NCBI RefSeq assembly: GCF_007741515.1
Contig: NZ_CP036263.1
Location: 4,575,178-4,639,177, forward strand
Direction: 5' to 3'
Source: Adhaeretor mobilis
GTDB taxonomy: Bacteria > Planctomycetota > Planctomycetia > Pirellulales > Lacipirellulaceae
DNA length: 64,000 bases
Part shown: piece by piece, positions 52,638 through 62,079 of the stretch
How positions within the stretch are numbered: the first letter of the stretch is position 1
Layout of the letters: each line of letters begins with the position of its first letter
Position numbers and translations under genes: made by a program
Notes under the pieces: generated by a model
Told to the model about the DNA's origin: nothing
Databases searched by the model: none
Seen by the model: the letters and a program-made list of their open reading frames with translations, nothing else

Positions 52638-55600
52638 TTATCGGGTACTCGGTAGCCTCGGGCTCTGCGGTCGCTGCGCCTGTTGAGTTCGTTGCGGTGG
52701 TGGCGCTTCGAAATCGCTTTGTATTTGGTCAAGTAACTGGTTAATTCCCGGGAACGCTTGCTTCTGCACGATCGGATTGCTCATCGTTCCATCAACATAA
52801 AGTTGCAGGATTTGTTGGTTGGTGGTCTTCACTAGATTCTTCACGAAGGGCAACTGATAGTCTGTGCGACCTACCTCTGCGTGGAAGACAAGCTTCAAGT
52901 CTTGGTCGAAGTTGGTATAACCCTTGCCTTTGAGATTCACGACATCGCCATAGAAATCGAGCTGCTGGAGTGTCACGTGTCGGCCATCTAGCCGGAAACG
53001 AATGTGGCCTTCGTTGAATGCTGACTTATCAGTTTTGCCACTTCTCAACGTCTTTAGCACACGTAACAGCACGGGCGATTCGTAAATCTCTGCATCGCGA
53101 ATGCGCACGTCGCCACTTCCGGTGAGCTGGTGTTGCGAACGGCCCTGTCCACCGATCTTTACGTTCGCATCGACTTTGCCCTTCATTTCCTCGGTACTGC
53201 CGAATCGTTCGACGGTCAGTCGCTTCAGGTCCACACCCACGAGGTTTGCCTCTGCTTCGTAGCGTGGCAGTCCGTAGAAAGTAACCATCGCATCCGCGGC
53301 AATGCGCCCATCGTAAGCTGAGGCGGTCACGGGACGCGGTGGTTGGCCATTCTGGGAGGCGGCGCGACGGCCGAAGAGGCATTGGCTATCGTCTACCCAA
53401 ATGGGGCCCTTTACGTTGGTGAACTGCACGCCCTCAAACATGACCGAATCGAGATCCAACTCGCCCGCTGAGTAATTCCGCTGTTCGTCGGAAGCGCCCA
53501 TCAAACGCACCGTGCCGTGCAAGTTGTGGAGGTCGATGCCGCACTGCAAATCGGTCTGCTGGCAAGTCAATTGAAAATCCCAATCCGTTTTGATTGGCGC
53601 CATAGCGGAAGCACTCTTCTCGAACGAAAGCACGCCGTTGTCTATTCGAAAGCTGCCAGTTGGATGCAAGGAGTCAATGAGCTTACTCAACTTTGCCGGC
53701 AGTGCGGTCAGTAGAGTACGCCCGACCGCTACTTTGTCTACCGTCAGCCCAACCAGTTGCATCTGCCACTGGCCATTCGGTGAAAAGAAGCCATTGCCGT
53801 TCGTCAGCACTTTCGTGCGCGCATGCCGGGCGCGTACATCGTTGAGTGTGATCGCGCCCTCGTCGTAGGTGATCACTCCGGAGACGTCCTCCATCAGGTA
53901 GTCGAAAAACCTCGGTCGTAGCGAAGCTGTCTCAGCCCTCGGTCGAATCTCCGCACGGATGCGCGGCTTGCCCTGCCCAGTGCGATAGTCCACATCAGCC
54001 ATGAAATCGACATGCCCGCGCGGACGCAATTCAGTCCAAGCGTTCTGCACGTCTTCGTCGAACGCTTCGTACAGATTGTCGTCCAGCGGCACTTGCTCAC
54101 CCGTGAAACGCAGCGAAAGCGCCGAGCCGACGGCAACCGGTTGCAAATAGCCTTGGCAGCGAATCTGTCTGCGCCCGTTAGATACGATATCGCGGAAAGT
54201 CCAGCGATCGTCCTCTGCCTGAACCGTGCCGCTGATTCCGCTCAGCGGATAGGGGAACTTGTCGTACTTCACACTCAGGTCGACGAGGTTTAACTGTAGG
54301 GAAGTCCTCGGGAGCTGGCCATCTTGCTGGCGATCAATCCGCCACAGAAAGTTCATCTTGCCTGCCGGGTGCAGCGAAGTGATCACCTCACGCGACTTGG
54401 GGGGGAGCGCGGCGATCATCCGTTTTTCAATTTCCACGTTCTCACCCGTGATTTTCACCCAGCCACGCGCAGCCGGCTTGGGATCGAAGATTTGCCCCAC
54501 AATATGTATAGGCTGCCCGCCACCTTGGCCGGTCATATCGATGTCCAGACGCATCGGTCGATCCCCTTGCCGGGGCGTTACAAGAATCGTGCCAGAGCCG
54601 TCGGTCAACCGGTAGGGAAACTTATCCGACTCGAAAGCCAGCTCGCTACCGGTGAGCGTAGCGGTGGGGCTCCAATGCTGCCCGTCGAACGTTGCTTGTA
54701 GCGTGGCATCTACCAGCCCAGTTGGCTGGTGCTTCTCCCACTGCTCTTGCAGCAGCAGCGGCAGCACGTTGCGAAGCGATTTGTCCAGCGGCAATTGCAC
54801 CACGCGAGCAGCGATGCTCGTTGGTGCGCTGGGAGCAAAACCGTTCCGCCGCGCGGAAGCAGCAATCGCTGCTGGTCCGCATTGGGCGTGAAAGTCGCTC
54901 ACTTCTATTTGCCCCTCAGCGAGCTTCACTCGACACTGCAAGTTCGTCAGTGGTCGTGGCAATCGCGGGTGCTCCGCATGCCCGCTAACTACCTGTAAAT
55001 CAGCAGCCACGCGAACTTGCCCAACGGCCTGGGCATTTCCAGATACCTCAATAACTCCGCTTGCCTGACAACCCAGATTCATGTCTCGGGCGTTCTGTGG
55101 TGCATGTGCCACAAGCCAAGCCAGCAGATCCTCATCGAATTGAAATTCGTCCACTCCTAATTCGGCTCGATAGTTCCCGTCAACCGGATTGATCCACGCT
55201 CGTAGGCGTGCTTGGCGAAGCTGTGTTCCCGAGAGTGTTCCATTGACCTTCACCACCGCCTGCGGCGTGGAAGCACCGGCGTTAGCACCCGCAATTGTGA
55301 GATTGATGTCGCGAACGGTGAGCGGCTTTAGGTTCGGCTTCGCCAGATCGCTAAACGCAATGGACGCGCCTTCGATGACAATCGGTGGCCGCTTTACTGT
55401 TGTTGCGGTCAATGGAAAGAAAGCTTCGACATTGAGCCGCCCGCTTGGGTCGCGCCGCAACCAGCAGCGCGGACGTCGGACCACTACACGTCGCACATCG
55501 GGAATGCCCTGCAACAATTGAGGCAGGCTCGCATTGCATTCCAGCAACAGTTCATCGACCGACAGCAAGTGGTTTTCGCGTTTCCCGCTGGCCGCCTCTT

Positions 55601-55817
55601 CCAAGTGCAGGTCGTAAATCGCGATGCCTTGCCCCTCGATCAGCCTCGCTCCGCCCACATTCACTTGTAGTTGAGGGAACTTCTCAGCGAGTACCACCTC
55701 CACCTTGCGGCGGATTTCGTCGTCCATGTGCGTATAGAAATACACACCCACAACCACCGCCAGCAGAATCGCCGCTACAACGACGAACCGGAAAACATAC
55801 CAACAGGAGCTGACCAA
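52638..55817 (-). CDS. Large AsmA-like membrane-anchored protein
   Basis: The 1059-residue protein has one N-terminal membrane helix (VFRFVVVAAILLAVVVGVYFY) followed by a long beta-rich extracytoplasmic region and a Gln/Pro-rich tail. Segments such as PPIVIEGASIAFSDLAKPN, a C-terminal IRFRLDGRHVTLQQLDFYG and VNLKGKGYTNFDQDLKLVFH are typical of AsmA/TamB-type lipid-transport bridges. Such proteins carry phospholipids between membranes. The start is a TTG at 55817; the next ATG is after the membrane helix, so the longer form is needed. It stands alone between tilS and the small hypothetical gene. Confidence 0.83.
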   Translation of the reverse strand: MVSSCWYVFRFVVVAAILLAVVVGVYFYTHMDDEIRRKVEVVLAEKFPQLQVNVGGARLIEGQGIAIYDLHLEEAASGKRENHLLSVDELLLECNASLPQLLQGIPDVRRVVVRRPRCWLRRDPSGRLNVEAFFPLTATTVKRPPIVIEGASIAFSDLAKPNLKPLTVRDINLTIAGANAGASTPQAVVKVNGTLSGTQLRQARLRAWINPVDGNYRAELGVDEFQFDEDLLAWLVAHAPQNARDMNLGCQASGVIEVSGNAQAVGQVRVAADLQVVSGHAEHPRLPRPLTNLQCRVKLAEGQIEVSDFHAQCGPAAIAASARRNGFAPSAPTSIAARVVQLPLDKSLRNVLPLLLQEQWEKHQPTGLVDATLQATFDGQHWSPTATLTGSELAFESDKFPYRLTDGSGTILVTPRQGDRPMRLDIDMTGQGGGQPIHIVGQIFDPKPAARGWVKITGENVEIEKRMIAALPPKSREVITSLHPAGKMNFLWRIDRQQDGQLPRTSLQLNLVDLSVKYDKFPYPLSGISGTVQAEDDRWTFRDIVSNGRRQIRCQGYLQPVAVGSALSLRFTGEQVPLDDNLYEAFDEDVQNAWTELRPRGHVDFMADVDYRTGQGKPRIRAEIRPRAETASLRPRFFDYLMEDVSGVITYDEGAITLNDVRARHARTKVLTNGNGFFSPNGQWQMQLVGLTVDKVAVGRTLLTALPAKLSKLIDSLHPTGSFRIDNGVLSFEKSASAMAPIKTDWDFQLTCQQTDLQCGIDLHNLHGTVRLMGASDEQRNYSAGELDLDSVMFEGVQFTNVKGPIWVDDSQCLFGRRAASQNGQPPRPVTASAYDGRIAADAMVTFYGLPRYEAEANLVGVDLKRLTVERFGSTEEMKGKVDANVKIGGQGRSQHQLTGSGDVRIRDAEIYESPVLLRVLKTLRSGKTDKSAFNEGHIRFRLDGRHVTLQQLDFYGDVVNLKGKGYTNFDQDLKLVFHAEVGRTDYQLPFVKNLVKTTNQQILQLYVDGTMSNPIVQKQAFPGINQLLDQIQSDFEAPPPQRTQQAQRPQSPRLPSTR

Positions 55818-55876
55818 ACGAGCTACGATAACGCGAACCTTGCACTTAATTTAAGAGAGCGCTGCGGAGTCCAATC

Positions 55877-55917
55877 CATGTCATTCCTCGGTCGCTGCCG
55901 CTTGGCGGAATGACATG
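55877..55917. repeat. TCATTCC-type hairpin, compact form
   Basis: CATGTCATTCC pairs perfectly with GGAATGACATG around a 19-base loop. It lies in the space between tilS and the AsmA-like gene. Related copies are at 22196 and 61940. Confidence 0.7.
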
Positions 55918-56035
55918 ATTGCCACAGACTCTGCGCAGATTTTCCGCGAATAGTAGGAACCGTGGCAAGAACCGGCAAGACAGCCTCCGGCGAGCAACTT
56001 CAGCCGCGCTGCTTGCACCGCGATGCGTGCAACAG

Positions 56036-57106
56036 CTAGCACACACTCCACACGCTTAGCCGACCACCTTCGTACCGTGCTAGCAAATTCCCTGGCAGAT
56101 TAACCTGGGCAGGTAGCTTAGGTTGGCCAGAATGCTCACCACGAACCGCCAATTGAACCAGCTTTCGCCACCAAGCGTCGCTCATTCCTTGTTCTGGCAA
56201 GCCGGCATTTCGCCAAGCAATACGCAGCGTTTCAATCGCCACGGCAGTTTCAACCGTAGATAGTAGACCAGTCAGCAGAGCGAATCCGCCTGACTCGCAT
56301 GCCCCGTCGGTCTGATACTGGCCAGTCTGACTTTGGGTCAACACCTGCTCTGCCTGAGAATGAATTGCCGTGTACGCTTCCCCCGCCTGTTGCGCCGTGC
56401 GAAGCAGGGCCTGGTCGACTTTTGCATTAAAATCTTCACGCAGGAGCGGCAGCAATTCGTTTCGCAACCGATTCCGAGCAAAATGACTGTTCGTATTGCT
56501 TGCATCTTCACGGTGGTCTTGCCCTAGCTTGCCCAGATAGCCGTGCAACTCTTCGCGCGAAAACTCCAACTGCGGCCGCACGAGTGTCACGCTCGTGGAC
56601 AAAGCCCTTTGCTGCTGCATGCCAGCAAGCCCCAGCAAGCCTGTGCCGCGCAGCAACCGGAAGAGCACCGTTTCCACCTGATCGTCCCGATGATGGCCTA
56701 CCGCCACATAGCGTGCACCTATTCTCTCGGCAGCTTCGGTGAGCAAACGATAACGCTCGTCACGAGCGGCCCGCTCCAGGCCATCGCCTTGCAGCTTTGC
56801 CAAACCAGTAACATCGGCTCGAAGAACCTCCAACGGAATCTCCAACTCCTGGCATTGCTGAGCCAGCCATCGGGCGTCTGCCTCAGATTGCTCACCTCGC
56901 AACTGGTGATTCACATGCGCGGCAGTGAGCTGGCCACGGCCGCCTGCTTGGTGCTTTAAGCCCAGCAGCAAACGCAGCAGCGCCATGCTGTCGACCCCGC
57001 CTGAGACCGCCACAAGCACGTGCACATCCCGCCAAATTTTCGTTGGCCAGGAGGCGGCCAGACGCTCAGGCAGCGTCTCGGCAGGCTCACGGGGCGGATT
57101 GGGCAT
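56036..57106 (-). CDS. tilS: tRNA(Ile)-lysidine synthase TilS
   Basis: TilS modifies C34 of tRNA-Ile(CAU) to lysidine with ATP. The 356-residue protein has the PP-loop SGGVDS (35-40), HVNHQLRGEQSEADARW, GHHRDDQVETVLFRLLRG and NRLRNELLPLL. The ATP-pyrophosphatase domain is full; the C-terminal part is shorter than in E. coli. The ATG at 57106 is the first in frame. No ftsH or hpt gene follows, unlike in Firmicutes. Confidence 0.94.
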   Translation of the reverse strand: MPNPPREPAETLPERLAASWPTKIWRDVHVLVAVSGGVDSMALLRLLLGLKHQAGGRGQLTAAHVNHQLRGEQSEADARWLAQQCQELEIPLEVLRADVTGLAKLQGDGLERAARDERYRLLTEAAERIGARYVAVGHHRDDQVETVLFRLLRGTGLLGLAGMQQQRALSTSVTLVRPQLEFSREELHGYLGKLGQDHREDASNTNSHFARNRLRNELLPLLREDFNAKVDQALLRTAQQAGEAYTAIHSQAEQVLTQSQTGQYQTDGACESGGFALLTGLLSTVETAVAIETLRIAWRNAGLPEQGMSDAWWRKLVQLAVRGEHSGQPKLPAQVNLPGNLLARYEGGRLSVWSVC

Positions 57107-58031
57107 GATCGGTAAAGTCTACGGGGTCCTAGTCGAGGGTAGGCAGGCTACGCGCAACCTGTTGCTACGGTTGCAGTTTACACACTTTTTGGTAGCATGC
57201 TCAGAGGGTGCGGACGGCGGCAAATTGCCGTAGCCGCCACCCTACCATTTGCGAAGCATCTGCTTGCCACAACGAAAGATTGCGGCAAGCTGCATGTGGC
57301 TGCAAGACAATGAAAACTACGCAACTTGTGGCAAGCGCTTACGTGCAGGTCAGCAGTGCGTTGTGGTCAATTGAATAGATTGTTGATTAGTTGACGGTTG
57401 GACCCTCATAACTTCTTATTCGTAGCGATCTCAGGCGGCTTGCATGTTTCCGATTAGCCTCATGATGATCCGCTGGCTTGCTAGCGGCTGCACCCGATGG
57501 GCCACTATTTCTTCTTTTGGAAATGGTAGTGCCTCGCAGGTTGAAGTCGTTCGCATCGCAGTCAACGCTACCGCTTTGTGCAGACTGAGTGCTCGCCGCT
57601 GCCGAACTGCTTGTGTCAGTTTCTGCCGCGTGGGAATTCGGTGGTTTGTAACGAAGCTGTTGCCTGACGCTCACCTCGCCTACCGGCTTGCCCCAGTGGC
57701 AAGCGATTCGAGCGTGTGGAATCCGGCTCTGTGCTCGACAGGAAGTTTTATCGATCCTGACAACGTAGAACCGCTCTGCGTCGTGCGCCCATCGGCGCGC
57801 CAGGAAAGATAGTATTTGAGCGTCGTGTACCTACCGTGCAAGTTGTAGCCCCTGGGCTACAAGCACTGGTTGGCTGAAACGTCAAACGCTTCTCGACGTC
57901 ATTTCTTTGCCCCCCGCGCCTGCACGCCCTCTGCGTGAGCGCCACCAACTCGCTCTGGACAACCGCTCCAGCGAGTCCCTGCCACGCGTTTGCGATAGCC
58001 CCTAATAAACCGACTCGGAAAGGCCCCTAAC
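57107..58031. other. 925-base region without a supported gene
   Basis: This is the longest gene-free stretch in the window. A 39-base imperfect hairpin lies at 57204-57242 and a perfect 9-bp stem (TTGTAGCCC/GGGCTACAA) at 57843-57862, 170 bases before rny, so it could be in the rny leader. Small frames on both strands (57387-57674 and 57444-57812) overlap each other and show no family features. Promoters for tilS and rny must lie here. Confidence 0.6.
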
Positions 58032-59663
58032 ATGGCTTCGTTAACACTCACCCCTTGGTTACTGGCTGTTGGCATCTTGCCAACGGCAGCTCAATACACC
58101 CCTCCCTTGGCATTGGAGGGCATACCGCTCGCGCTCACACTGCTCGTTGTTGGGGCGCTGAGTATGGGGTTCCTTAAGGGCCTCGATTGGCTTCGCAAGC
58201 GCGATGCCGACAAGGAAGCCCAACAAATCATTGGCCGCGCCGAGGTCGAGGCAGCTTCTCGACGTAAAGAGGCTGCCATCGAAGCTCGCGAGATGGCTCT
58301 CCAGGAAAAAGCAAACGTAGAGAAAGAGAACGAGGAGACTCGCCGCGTGCTTCACGAGCGAGAGCGCAAGCTCGACAAGCAAGAGGACGGCATCGGGCAT
58401 CGTCAGGAGCAGTTGCAGAAGCAAGAGAAGATGGTCGAGACCAATCAACGCCGTCTGAGCGAAAAAATCGAAGACGCTGAGCAACGCCAAAAGGAATTGG
58501 ACGACCTGCTCGATCTCGAACGTCAGACCATGTACCAGCTCAGCGGCTTAAACCCGGAGGATGCGGAGAAAAGGCTGCTCGATCGACTGGAAAAGGAGCT
58601 GGTCCGCGAGCAAGGCGCGCTGATCATGAAATACGAGAAGGAAGCCGCCGAGAAATGCCAGGCGAAGGGCAAGGAACTGCTCATCACATCGATTCAACGC
58701 TTCGCGGCCTCTCACACAGCAGAATCGACTACCAGCACGGTCGATATTCCCAATGACGAAATGAAGGGCCGCATCATCGGCCGCGAAGGTCGTAACATTC
58801 GCGCTCTCGAAAAAGCCACTGGCGTGGATGTCATCATCGACGACACCCCGGGCGTGGTGATCGTCAGCGCATTTGATCCCGTGCGTCGTGAAATTGCACG
58901 CATCTCGCTGAACAAATTGATCGCCGATGGCCGAATCCACCCCACACGCATTGAAGAGTGCGTGGCGGAGACAGAAAAGGAGATCGATGGCGAAATTCGC
59001 AAGCATGGCGAAGAAGCCATGCAGGAAGCCCAAGTCTTCGGCCTGCACACCCGCGTGGTGGAATTACTCGGCCGCTTAAAGTATCGCACTAGCTATAGCC
59101 AAAACGTGTTGCGGCACTCGATCGAAGTTGCCTTCATCACTGGCATGCTCGCCGAAGAGATGGGCATGGACGGCGAACTGGCTCGCCGGGCCGGGTTGTT
59201 GCACGATATCGGCAAAGCGGCCGACCACGATCTCGAAGGGGGGCATCCCAAGATCGGTGCGGACCTGCTGAAGCGATTTGGCGAAGGCCCCGAAGTGGTG
59301 CATGCCGCCCTAGGACATCACGACGACTTACGCCCCGACATGCCGTACACGGTGATTTGCGCCGCGGCCGATGCTTGTAGCGCCTCGCGGCCCGGAGCAC
59401 GTCGCGAAACACTCGACCGCTACATCAAACGTATGCAAGAGCTGGAAACCATCGCCAGCAACTTCGACGGTGTGCGCCAAGCATTTGCCATCCAGGCAGG
59501 CCGCGAGGTGCGTGTCATTGCCAGTGCTCGTGACACCACCGACGAGTCAGCCGCTAAAATCTGCCGCGACATTGCCCAAGCGTTTGAAGCACAACTCACG
59601 TACCCCGGCGAGATCAAAGTCACGCTCATCCGCGAAACCCGCGTCACCGAAACGGCTCATTAA
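58032..59663 (+). CDS. rny: Ribonuclease Y
   Basis: RNase Y starts mRNA decay at the membrane. The 543-residue protein has an N-terminal membrane segment ([18 protein letters not shown]), a long Glu/Lys/Arg-rich coiled coil (about 60-210), a KH domain with [20 protein letters not shown], and the HD domain with [10 protein letters not shown] and [10 protein letters not shown]. An extra signal-like segment ([16 protein letters not shown]) precedes the usual membrane helix. AAAGG lies about 9 bases before the ATG. It is followed, after a repeat, by ymdB, an arrangement known from Bacillus. Confidence 0.95.
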   Translation: MASLTLTPWLLAVGILPTAAQYTPPLALEGIPLALTLLVVGALSMGFLKGLDWLRKRDADKEAQQIIGRAEVEAASRRKEAAIEAREMALQEKANVEKENEETRRVLHERERKLDKQEDGIGHRQEQLQKQEKMVETNQRRLSEKIEDAEQRQKELDDLLDLERQTMYQLSGLNPEDAEKRLLDRLEKELVREQGALIMKYEKEAAEKCQAKGKELLITSIQRFAASHTAESTTSTVDIPNDEMKGRIIGREGRNIRALEKATGVDVIIDDTPGVVIVSAFDPVRREIARISLNKLIADGRIHPTRIEECVAETEKEIDGEIRKHGEEAMQEAQVFGLHTRVVELLGRLKYRTSYSQNVLRHSIEVAFITGMLAEEMGMDGELARRAGLLHDIGKAADHDLEGGHPKIGADLLKRFGEGPEVVHAALGHHDDLRPDMPYTVICAAADACSASRPGARRETLDRYIKRMQELETIASNFDGVRQAFAIQAGREVRVIASARDTTDESAAKICRDIAQAFEAQLTYPGEIKVTLIRETRVTETAH

Positions 59664-59685
59664 AAATTGTTACCGTAAATCATCT

Positions 59686-59830
59686 AGCCACAAAGGTCAC
59701 GAAGGACACGAAGAGCCAAATCGCCACCCATGACGCACTGGTTTGGATTTCGTATCTAGAATTAATTGTTGTCTCTTCCTCGCTGACTCCAATGCCTACA
59801 CATTGTGCTCTTTGTGACCTTCGTGGTTTA
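59686..59830. repeat. 145-bp element with facing CACAAAGGTCACGAAGG arms
   Basis: Arms AGCCACAAAGGTCACGAAGG and (reverse complement) AACCACGAAGGTCACAAAGA are imperfect inverted copies, about 19 of 23 positions. The element fills most of the rny-ymdB gap and has no coding capacity. Confidence 0.6.
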
Positions 59831-59862
59831 GATCAATCAGGTCTCCACCCGAATTGATACCT

Positions 59863-60651
59863 ATGCGACTGCTTTTCATCGGCGACATCGTTGGCAAGCC
59901 TGGGCGAGAAATCGTCAAACATTCCGTAGGCAAACTGCGCGAGGAGCATAGCCTGGATCTAATAATCGCCAACGCAGAAAACTCTGCCGGCGGTTCGGGA
60001 CTAACCCCGGCGATCTACAAGGAACTCGTTAAGGCGGGCGTCGATGCAATTACCCTGGGCGATCATGTTTATCGCCGCAAGGAGATTTACACCGTCCTAG
60101 AGCGGGAAGAGAACATTGTGCGCCCCGCGAATCTGCCCGAGGAAGCAGCTGGTAGGACATGGACAACCGTCACCGCGGCCGATGGCACCATCGTGGGTAT
60201 CTGTTGCCTGCTGGGGCAACTCTTCATGAAGCCGATCGATACGCCCTGGCGCACGGCCGACCGTGTGCTAGCAGCCATGCCGAGCGACGTGAAAGTGCGC
60301 TTCGTCGACTTCCATGTCGAGGCGACCAGCGAAGCCCAGATCATGGGCCGCTACCTCGACGGCCGCGTGTCCGCCGTACTCGGCACACACACCCACGTGC
60401 CCACCGCGGATGAGTGCATCTTGCCCGGTGGTACCGCCTTCCAGTGCGACGTGGGCATGACCGGCCCGCACGAAAGTATCATCGGCCGGAGAATCGATCG
60501 CGTTGTCGAAACCACGCTCACCTCGAACCCCACCCCCTTCGACGTAGCCACCGACGACGTGCGCCTCAACGGCACCATTGTCGATATCGACGTTGAAACG
60601 GGCCTTGCCATCGCGATCGAGCGCTTGTGCTATCGTGAAGAGAAGCCTTAA
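59863..60651 (+). CDS. ymdB: YmdB-type metallophosphoesterase (TIGR00282)
   Basis: The 262-residue protein matches YmdB: MRLLFIGDIVGKPGR (Asp8), NAENSAGG (Glu39, Asn40), LGDHVYRRKEI (Asp67, His68), DFHVEATSE and GTHTHVPTAD. B. subtilis YmdB hydrolyses 2',3'-cAMP and affects biofilm formation. The metal ligand Asn67 of the canonical GNH is Asp here. The ATG at 59863 is used rather than a TTG three codons upstream. It lies downstream of rny. Confidence 0.93.
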   Translation: MRLLFIGDIVGKPGREIVKHSVGKLREEHSLDLIIANAENSAGGSGLTPAIYKELVKAGVDAITLGDHVYRRKEIYTVLEREENIVRPANLPEEAAGRTWTTVTAADGTIVGICCLLGQLFMKPIDTPWRTADRVLAAMPSDVKVRFVDFHVEATSEAQIMGRYLDGRVSAVLGTHTHVPTADECILPGGTAFQCDVGMTGPHESIIGRRIDRVVETTLTSNPTPFDVATDDVRLNGTIVDIDVETGLAIAIERLCYREEKP

Positions 60652-60753
60652 AGAAAGTCCGATAGCTCGCGGGCTAGCACCATTTTGAACTTCGCCAATC
60701 TGACCTTGCACGCGCATGCGACGTTTCTTACTGTCCGCTGCCATTGAGTGAAA

Positions 60754-61203
60754 ATGGGCGAAGAATATTCCAAATTGAAGCGTCGTGAACTGCTTTCGAA
60801 AGATGCACGGTTCGCAACGCTTGCACTTGGCGTGTTGCTTACCGTGTTGCTTGTGGTCGCTAGCCGTCTCACGCCAGATGATCGCGGGTTTGGAACTCAC
60901 GAACAGCTTGGCTTGGCGGGGTGTTGGGTACAAGCAACCGTTGGATGGCTTTGTCCAGCCTGCGGCATGACCACAGCTTGGGCCCAGACGCTTGATGGAA
61001 ACTTAGTCGCTGCACTTGGAACCAACTTAGGAGGAACGCTGCTCTGCCTGATGGCCTGCTTGATTGCACCCTGGCTGATGATTTCAGCCGTGCGTGGAGC
61101 GTGGTTGTTTGGCCGACCCACGTTGCGAGCCATCGTCGTCACGGCAACCATCGTGATGTCGATCACCATGCTCGACTGGGCCCGACGCGCGTTTCTCACT
61201 TGA
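60754..61203 (+). CDS. DUF2752 membrane protein
   Basis: The 149-residue protein has about three membrane helices and the DUF2752 hallmark CPACGMTTAWA near residue 70. The CxxCGMTT pattern is conserved, but its role is unproven. An AG-rich stretch lies close to the ATG at 60754; a GTG two codons upstream is possible. It is 102 bases after ymdB on the same strand. Confidence 0.83.
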   Translation: MGEEYSKLKRRELLSKDARFATLALGVLLTVLLVVASRLTPDDRGFGTHEQLGLAGCWVQATVGWLCPACGMTTAWAQTLDGNLVAALGTNLGGTLLCLMACLIAPWLMISAVRGAWLFGRPTLRAIVVTATIVMSITMLDWARRAFLT

Positions 61204-61269
61204 GATAGAAGCTCCCCGAAATAAAAAAATCAACTGAAGCACTGCTAGAAAGCCACGAGGAATAAGGAC

Positions 61270-61929
61270 ATGACTCGTTCCAACCAACTGCCCGCCACAC
61301 TGCTCACTGCGATGGCCGTACTTTGCGTGGCCTCAACCGGCTGCTTGCACCAACTGGTCGCTACCGGCATGTACGTGTTCCAGGGTGGCAACGTCGTGGA
61401 TGCTGCTTGCACCGAACTTGAAGGCGAGCGCGTTGTCGTGCTTGTGCGGCCGCCTGCTTCCAACGAGTACCGCCACGCTGGCGCTGCCCGAGCCATCGGA
61501 GCCCGCGTGAGCAGTCTGTTGCAAATGAAAGTCGATGGGATCGACGTGGTGAGCCAGCAGGAAGTCGACAATTGGGTTGACGAACAAGACTGGGAAAACT
61601 TCCAAGACCTAGGCCGTGCCGTCAAAGCTAGCCGCGTAGTGTACGTAGAAATCGATAGCTACGACCTCTACAAGGGCAAGACCCTCTACCAGGGCGACGC
61701 CGAGATCAAAGTTTCAGTCTACGACATGAAAAACCGCGGCAAGCTACTCTACGAGAACCCGCTCGGGCAGGTGCTGTTCCCCAAGAACAGCGGCATCCCG
61801 GCTGCTGACAAGCCAGTACAACACTTCCAGGCACAGTTTACGGAAGTGGTCTCGAACCTGATCGCTGAACATTTCTACAATCACAACCCCAACTCGACCT
61901 TCGCGATGGATGCTGTGGCGAATAAGTAG
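61270..61929 (+). CDS. Lipoprotein of unknown function
   Basis: The 219-residue protein has a signal peptide ending in the lipobox ASTGC, so it is probably lipid-anchored. The body (RVVVLVRPPASNEYRHAGA, LGRAVKASRVVYVEIDSY, KTLYQGDAEIKVSVYDMKN) looks like a soluble alpha/beta domain without recognisable enzyme motifs. AAGGA 6 bases before the ATG is strong. It may share a transcript with the DUF2752 gene (66 bases). Confidence 0.82.
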   Translation: MTRSNQLPATLLTAMAVLCVASTGCLHQLVATGMYVFQGGNVVDAACTELEGERVVVLVRPPASNEYRHAGAARAIGARVSSLLQMKVDGIDVVSQQEVDNWVDEQDWENFQDLGRAVKASRVVYVEIDSYDLYKGKTLYQGDAEIKVSVYDMKNRGKLLYENPLGQVLFPKNSGIPAADKPVQHFQAQFTEVVSNLIAEHFYNHNPNSTFAMDAVANK

Positions 61930-61939
61930 ATAATGCCAC

Positions 61940-62066
61940 TGTCATTCCGACAGCCGCCCTCCCACCAAGAAATACCGGACGGCGGAAGAATCCGGTTTGC
62001 GCACAGGTTAGACTTCTTGAGAACAGAAACTCGATTCCTCAGTCGTTCGGCTCCATCGGAATGACC
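61940..62066. repeat. TCATTCCGA-type inverted repeat, copy B
   Basis: TGTCATTCCGA and TCGGAATGAC form the ends around a GAATCCGG segment, the same layout as 22196-22313. It lies between convergent genes (stops at 61929 and 62080), where it may also help end transcription. Confidence 0.65.
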
Positions 62067-62079
62067 TAGGCGCTGCGTC

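Noticed and set aside
57387-57674. 95-codon minus-strand frame in the large gap before rny
   Set aside because: It starts with GTG, is of low complexity, has no ribosome binding site or family similarity, and overlaps an equally weak frame on the other strand.
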